Notes under the pieces: generated by a model
Told to the model about the DNA's origin: nothing
The model's input: the letters and a program-made list of their open reading frames with translations, nothing else
The model's database searches: none
Assembly: GCA_945860575.1 (NCBI GenBank)
Contig: CAMAQQ010000040.1
Coordinates: 1 to 8,869 of the forward strand
From: Ferrithrix thermotolerans DSM 19514
GTDB taxonomy: Bacteria; Actinomycetota; Acidimicrobiia; Acidimicrobiales; Ilumatobacteraceae
Direction: 5' to 3'
Length of the DNA stretch: 8,869 nucleotides
Program-made: the position numbers and the translations under genes
In this document: in pieces, positions 6,966-8,869 of the stretch
Position numbering within the stretch: position 1 is the stretch's first letter
How the letters are laid out: each line of letters opens with the position of its first letter

Positions 6966-8273
6966 ATGGGATCGAGTGCGAGTTTGAATCCGGTTGAACT
7001 ATCTACGAAAGTTATTGATTCGGGAGTTGTTGATCAACCGCTAAATCGCGTCACTAACGAAATCACCGAACTCGCAGACGGTCTGGCAATCGTTGAAAGT
7101 TTCAGTCACAGCGCCGTATTCGATACTGGCGACGGCCTGATGTGCTTTGACGCTTCGGGCGCAGGCAGTGGCAAAGATGTCATCAAGTCCATTCGCTCTT
7201 GGCGCAAAGACAGAATCACAAACTTGATCTATACACACGGTCATGTCGACCACATTGGTGGCAGTTTTGCTTTCGCAGCCGATGCAACCGAACGCAACTT
7301 TCAAAAGCCACACGTCATCGGCCACGAAAATGTCAACGCCCGCATCGACCGCTACACAGAAACTAGCGATTGGAATATTCGAATCAACCAACGTCAGTTC
7401 GGCGGCATCCGCAGTGACATGGGCCTGAACATCGGTGAGAATTTGCAGCGTTTCCTGCCACGATCCACAATGCGACCAGACGAAACTTTTCGCGAATCGC
7501 ATATTTTCAACGCAGGCGCGACAAAGATCGAGTTGCACCACGCTCGTGGCGAAACAGATGACCACCTGTGGGCATGGTTGCCAGAAAAGAAATGGTTGTT
7601 CTCAGGCGATTTTGTTATTTGGAACTACCCCAACGCTGGTAATCCGCAAAAAGTTCAACGATATGCGTTTGAATGGGCACAAGCATTGCGGCGCATGATT
7701 GCTCAAGGGCCAGAGTTGTTGGTGCCAGCGCACGGACTGCCAATAGAAGGAAAAGCGCGGATCGCAATGGTTCTCGATGACATTGCGACATCTCTTGAAA
7801 GTCTTGTCACTCAAGTTATTGAAATGATGAATCGTGGCGAGACATTAGACACGATTATTCACACGGTCAGGGTTCCACAAAATATTTTGGATAAACCATA
7901 TATGCGACCGCTCTACGACGAGCCAGAATTCGTCGTAAGAAATATCTGGCGCCTCTACGGCGGCTGGTGGGACGGCGCGCCATCACGACTTAAGCCGGCA
8001 CCCGATGCACAAGTCGCAACCGAACTGGCGAAACTTTCGGGTGGCGCAGAAAACCTTATGAAGCGTGCGCTCGAATTGATGGAAAGCGGCGATATCCGCA
8101 TGGCTTGTCACCTTGCCGACTTCGCGGGTTGGGCCGCACCCGAAGACCCAAATATTCACGCCAACCGCGCAACTATTTACGAACGTCGACGCAAGAGCGA
8201 ACTCTCGCTAATGAGCAAAGGCATCTTCAAAGGCGCCGCTCGCGAATCTAAAGCAATCTCCGAAACTAAATAA
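6966..8273 (+). CDS. MBL-fold hydrolase with alkylsulfatase-type dimerization domain
   Basis: The 435-residue protein has a metallo-beta-lactamase fold followed by a helical domain resembling the dimerization domain of SdsA1/BDS1-type alkylsulfatases. The metal motif THGHVDH (90-96) gives His91, His93, Asp95 and His96. Further candidate ligands are in ARGETDDH (193-200), FSGD (212-215) and PAHG (254-257, His256). The segment IWRLYGGWWDGAPSRLKP (327-344), then LSGGAENLMKRALEL (357-371) and GDIRMACHLADFAGWAAPEDP (from 375), is typical of the dimerization domain. The protein is much shorter than the roughly 650 residues of SdsA1: it lacks the C-terminal SCP2-like domain that recruits the alkyl chain. 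I see no clear signal peptide, so it is probably cytoplasmic. Alkylsulfate hydrolysis is possible, but another ester or thioester hydrolase role is equally open. It follows the acyl-CoA dehydrogenase by 22 nt, which suggests one operon and a role with acyl chains or acyl-CoA. Confidence 0.87.
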   Translation: MGSSASLNPVELSTKVIDSGVVDQPLNRVTNEITELADGLAIVESFSHSAVFDTGDGLMCFDASGAGSGKDVIKSIRSWRKDRITNLIYTHGHVDHIGGSFAFAADATERNFQKPHVIGHENVNARIDRYTETSDWNIRINQRQFGGIRSDMGLNIGENLQRFLPRSTMRPDETFRESHIFNAGATKIELHHARGETDDHLWAWLPEKKWLFSGDFVIWNYPNAGNPQKVQRYAFEWAQALRRMIAQGPELLVPAHGLPIEGKARIAMVLDDIATSLESLVTQVIEMMNRGETLDTIIHTVRVPQNILDKPYMRPLYDEPEFVVRNIWRLYGGWWDGAPSRLKPAPDAQVATELAKLSGGAENLMKRALELMESGDIRMACHLADFAGWAAPEDPNIHANRATIYERRRKSELSLMSKGIFKGAARESKAISETK

Positions 8274-8278
8274 TTTTG

Positions 8279-8351
8279 TGGGCGCGACGGGGCTCGAACC
8301 CGGGACCTCTACCATGTCGAGGTAGCGCTCTACCAACTGAGCTACGCGCCC
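8279..8351 (-). tRNA. tRNA-Val (anticodon GAC)
   Basis: The - strand folds into a full cloverleaf. The acceptor is GGGCGCG/CGCGCCC and perfect. The D-arm is GCTC/GAGC with an 8-nt loop containing GG. The anticodon stem CTACC/GGTAG is perfect with loop TCGACAT, the variable loop is AGGTC, and the T-loop TTCGAGC is standard. The anticodon GAC (8316-8318) reads the Val codons GUC and GUU. The discriminator is A (8279) and CCA is not encoded. Two features are atypical: position 33 is C instead of the near-universal U (8319), and the 49-65 pair of the T-stem is C-U (8303 and 8287). The gene is convergent with the MBL-fold hydrolase, whose stop ends 5 nt away. Confidence 0.93.
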
Positions 8352-8375
8352 TTACTTTCATAAAAGCATATCCGT

Positions 8376-8405
8376 TTTATATGGACGGAGGTTCAATTCC
8401 GCCAA
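8376..8405 (-). promoter_or_regulatory. Candidate promoter of tRNA-Val
   Basis: On the - strand TTGGCG (8400-8405) and TATAAA (8376-8381) are separated by 18 nt. This would place transcription start about 18 nt upstream of the tRNA 5' end at 8351. The match is moderate and the -35 lies inside the tmRNA-like sequence, so this is tentative. Confidence 0.3.
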
Positions 8406-8413
8406 CTCCACTA
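8383..8413 (+). pseudogene. Orphan tmRNA (ssrA) 3'-end-like fragment, possible attachment-site scar
   Basis: The segment GGACGGAGG, TTCAATT, CCGCC, AACTCCACTA follows the tmRNA 3' end known from bacteria: GGAC, a T-stem, the TTCAA(C/T)T loop, GCCAGCTCC and ACCA. It is one base shorter than E. coli ssrA on the 3' side of the T-stem. The T-stem pairs imperfectly (GGAGG with CCGCC, an A-G mismatch) and the terminal ACCA reads ACTA, so it is unlikely to be functional. No tmRNA body lies upstream: the roughly 350 bp that would hold it are the tRNA-Val and the hydrolase gene. Integrases often use the 3' end of ssrA and leave such a fragment at the far side of the inserted DNA. A fragment of another tRNA is possible but fits less well. 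Confidence 0.5.
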
Positions 8414-8428
8414 ATTATTTATTAAAGA

Positions 8429-8869
8429 TTATTTATAACGGTTAAGGAACGCTTCAATTGGCGCATTGAAACGATAGCTATTCACACTCACATCTTGAGT
8501 TGAAAGCACCGAGAACCACACTGACGACACCACGGCGACAGATCCAATCACTTGCATCCACTTCAGCCTTCTACTTGGACCTGTCGGATAACAACCGATG
8601 AGCACAAGCGTTGCAAGCGTGATGATTAAAAAAGTTACAATCACGACTTGAGGAACGAGTGGCCACGTACCTGATAGTCGCGTGCGACGAATGGTCTGGA
8701 AATCATCAACCTGCTTGAGCATTCGATCTAAGTCGCGTTCATTAACGATGTCGGCTTGCTCAATTGCAATGACTGCACTTCGAATATCCAGAGCCTGCTG
8801 CTCAGCAGAATTGCGCACAATTGTGGGCTCTACGCCCAACGCCGAGTTTTTCGTCTTTTGGGTTCGATT
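8429..8869 (-). CDS. Unrecognised membrane protein with two predicted helices, N terminus outside the window
   Basis: The - strand frame is open to the window edge, giving at least 146 residues. A TTG at 8837-8839 could be a start, but the frame continues upstream without a stop, so the gene is treated as partial. The visible N-terminal part is polar and charged, with a helical stretch around NERDLDRMLKQVDDFQ that may form a coiled coil. Two hydrophobic segments follow, about WPLVPQVVIVTFLIITLATL and then WMQVIGSVAVVSSVWFSVL, joined by a short loop with CYPTGPSRR. A polar tail ends FNAPIEAFLNRYK. I do not recognise the family. The pattern suggests a soluble or coiled N-terminal domain attached to a helical hairpin in the membrane. 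The gene ends 16 nt from the tmRNA-like fragment, pointing toward it. Confidence 0.6.
   Translation of the reverse strand, partial: NRTQKTKNSALGVEPTIVRNSAEQQALDIRSAVIAIEQADIVNERDLDRMLKQVDDFQTIRRTRLSGTWPLVPQVVIVTFLIITLATLVLIGCYPTGPSRRLKWMQVIGSVAVVSSVWFSVLSTQDVSVNSYRFNAPIEAFLNRYK

Noticed and set aside
7041..7565. 174-codon - strand open frame opposite the MBL hydrolase
   Set aside because: It lies opposite the metal-binding region of a clearly conserved protein and shows no domain of its own, so it is a shadow frame.
8060..8413. Complete tmRNA gene ending at 8413
   Set aside because: The upstream 350 bp contain the tRNA-Val on the other strand and the hydrolase coding sequence, and I found no tmRNA 5' end or tag-peptide frame.
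1..8869. CRISPR array, insertion sequence, toxin-antitoxin or phage defence genes
   Set aside because: No spaced direct repeats, transposase, integrase, nuclease or toxin-like reading frames were seen on either strand.

Overview
The window looks like an ordinary chromosomal stretch of a moderate-GC bacterium, most likely an actinobacterium and possibly an uncultivated aquatic Acidimicrobiia-type lineage. That placement is an inference. It rests on the general look of the acyl-CoA enzymes, an AccB/PccB-type carboxyltransferase, the eukaryote-like isocitrate dehydrogenase, a tRNA gene without an encoded CCA end, and weak or absent Shine-Dalgarno sites. No marker gene in the window settles it.

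Layout, left to right. On the + strand there is the 3' part of a LysR-type regulator gene (1-822), a short acyl-CoA carboxylase carboxyltransferase beta subunit (837-2183) and citrate synthase (2259-3530). On the - strand come NADP-isocitrate dehydrogenase (4497-5720) and, 2 nt after it, a medium-chain dehydrogenase/reductase of the quinone oxidoreductase type (3514-4494). The end of this last gene overlaps the end of citrate synthase by 17 bp. A divergent region of about 100 bp follows, with a perfect tandem 11-bp repeat. An acyl-CoA dehydrogenase (start probably at 5837, end 6943) and an alkylsulfatase-like metallo-beta-lactamase-fold hydrolase (6966-8273) then form a probable two-gene + strand operon. 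A tRNA-Val(GAC) gene (- strand) ends 5 nt beyond it. Next to the tRNA lies a short sequence resembling the 3' end of a tmRNA gene with no tmRNA body. The window ends inside an unrecognised two-helix membrane protein gene on the - strand.

Together the genes describe acyl-CoA and central carbon metabolism: acyl-CoA oxidation (acyl-CoA dehydrogenase), acyl-CoA carboxylation, entry of acetyl-CoA into the TCA cycle (citrate synthase) and the NADPH-forming oxidative decarboxylation of isocitrate. Two TCA genes lie convergently, separated only by the oxidoreductase gene.

I found no undescribed multi-gene system. The points most worth a second look are the orphan tmRNA 3' end (a possible integration scar), the atypical C33 in the tRNA-Val anticodon loop, the tandem repeat between the divergent operons, and the short carboxyltransferase with an altered N-terminal oxyanion loop.
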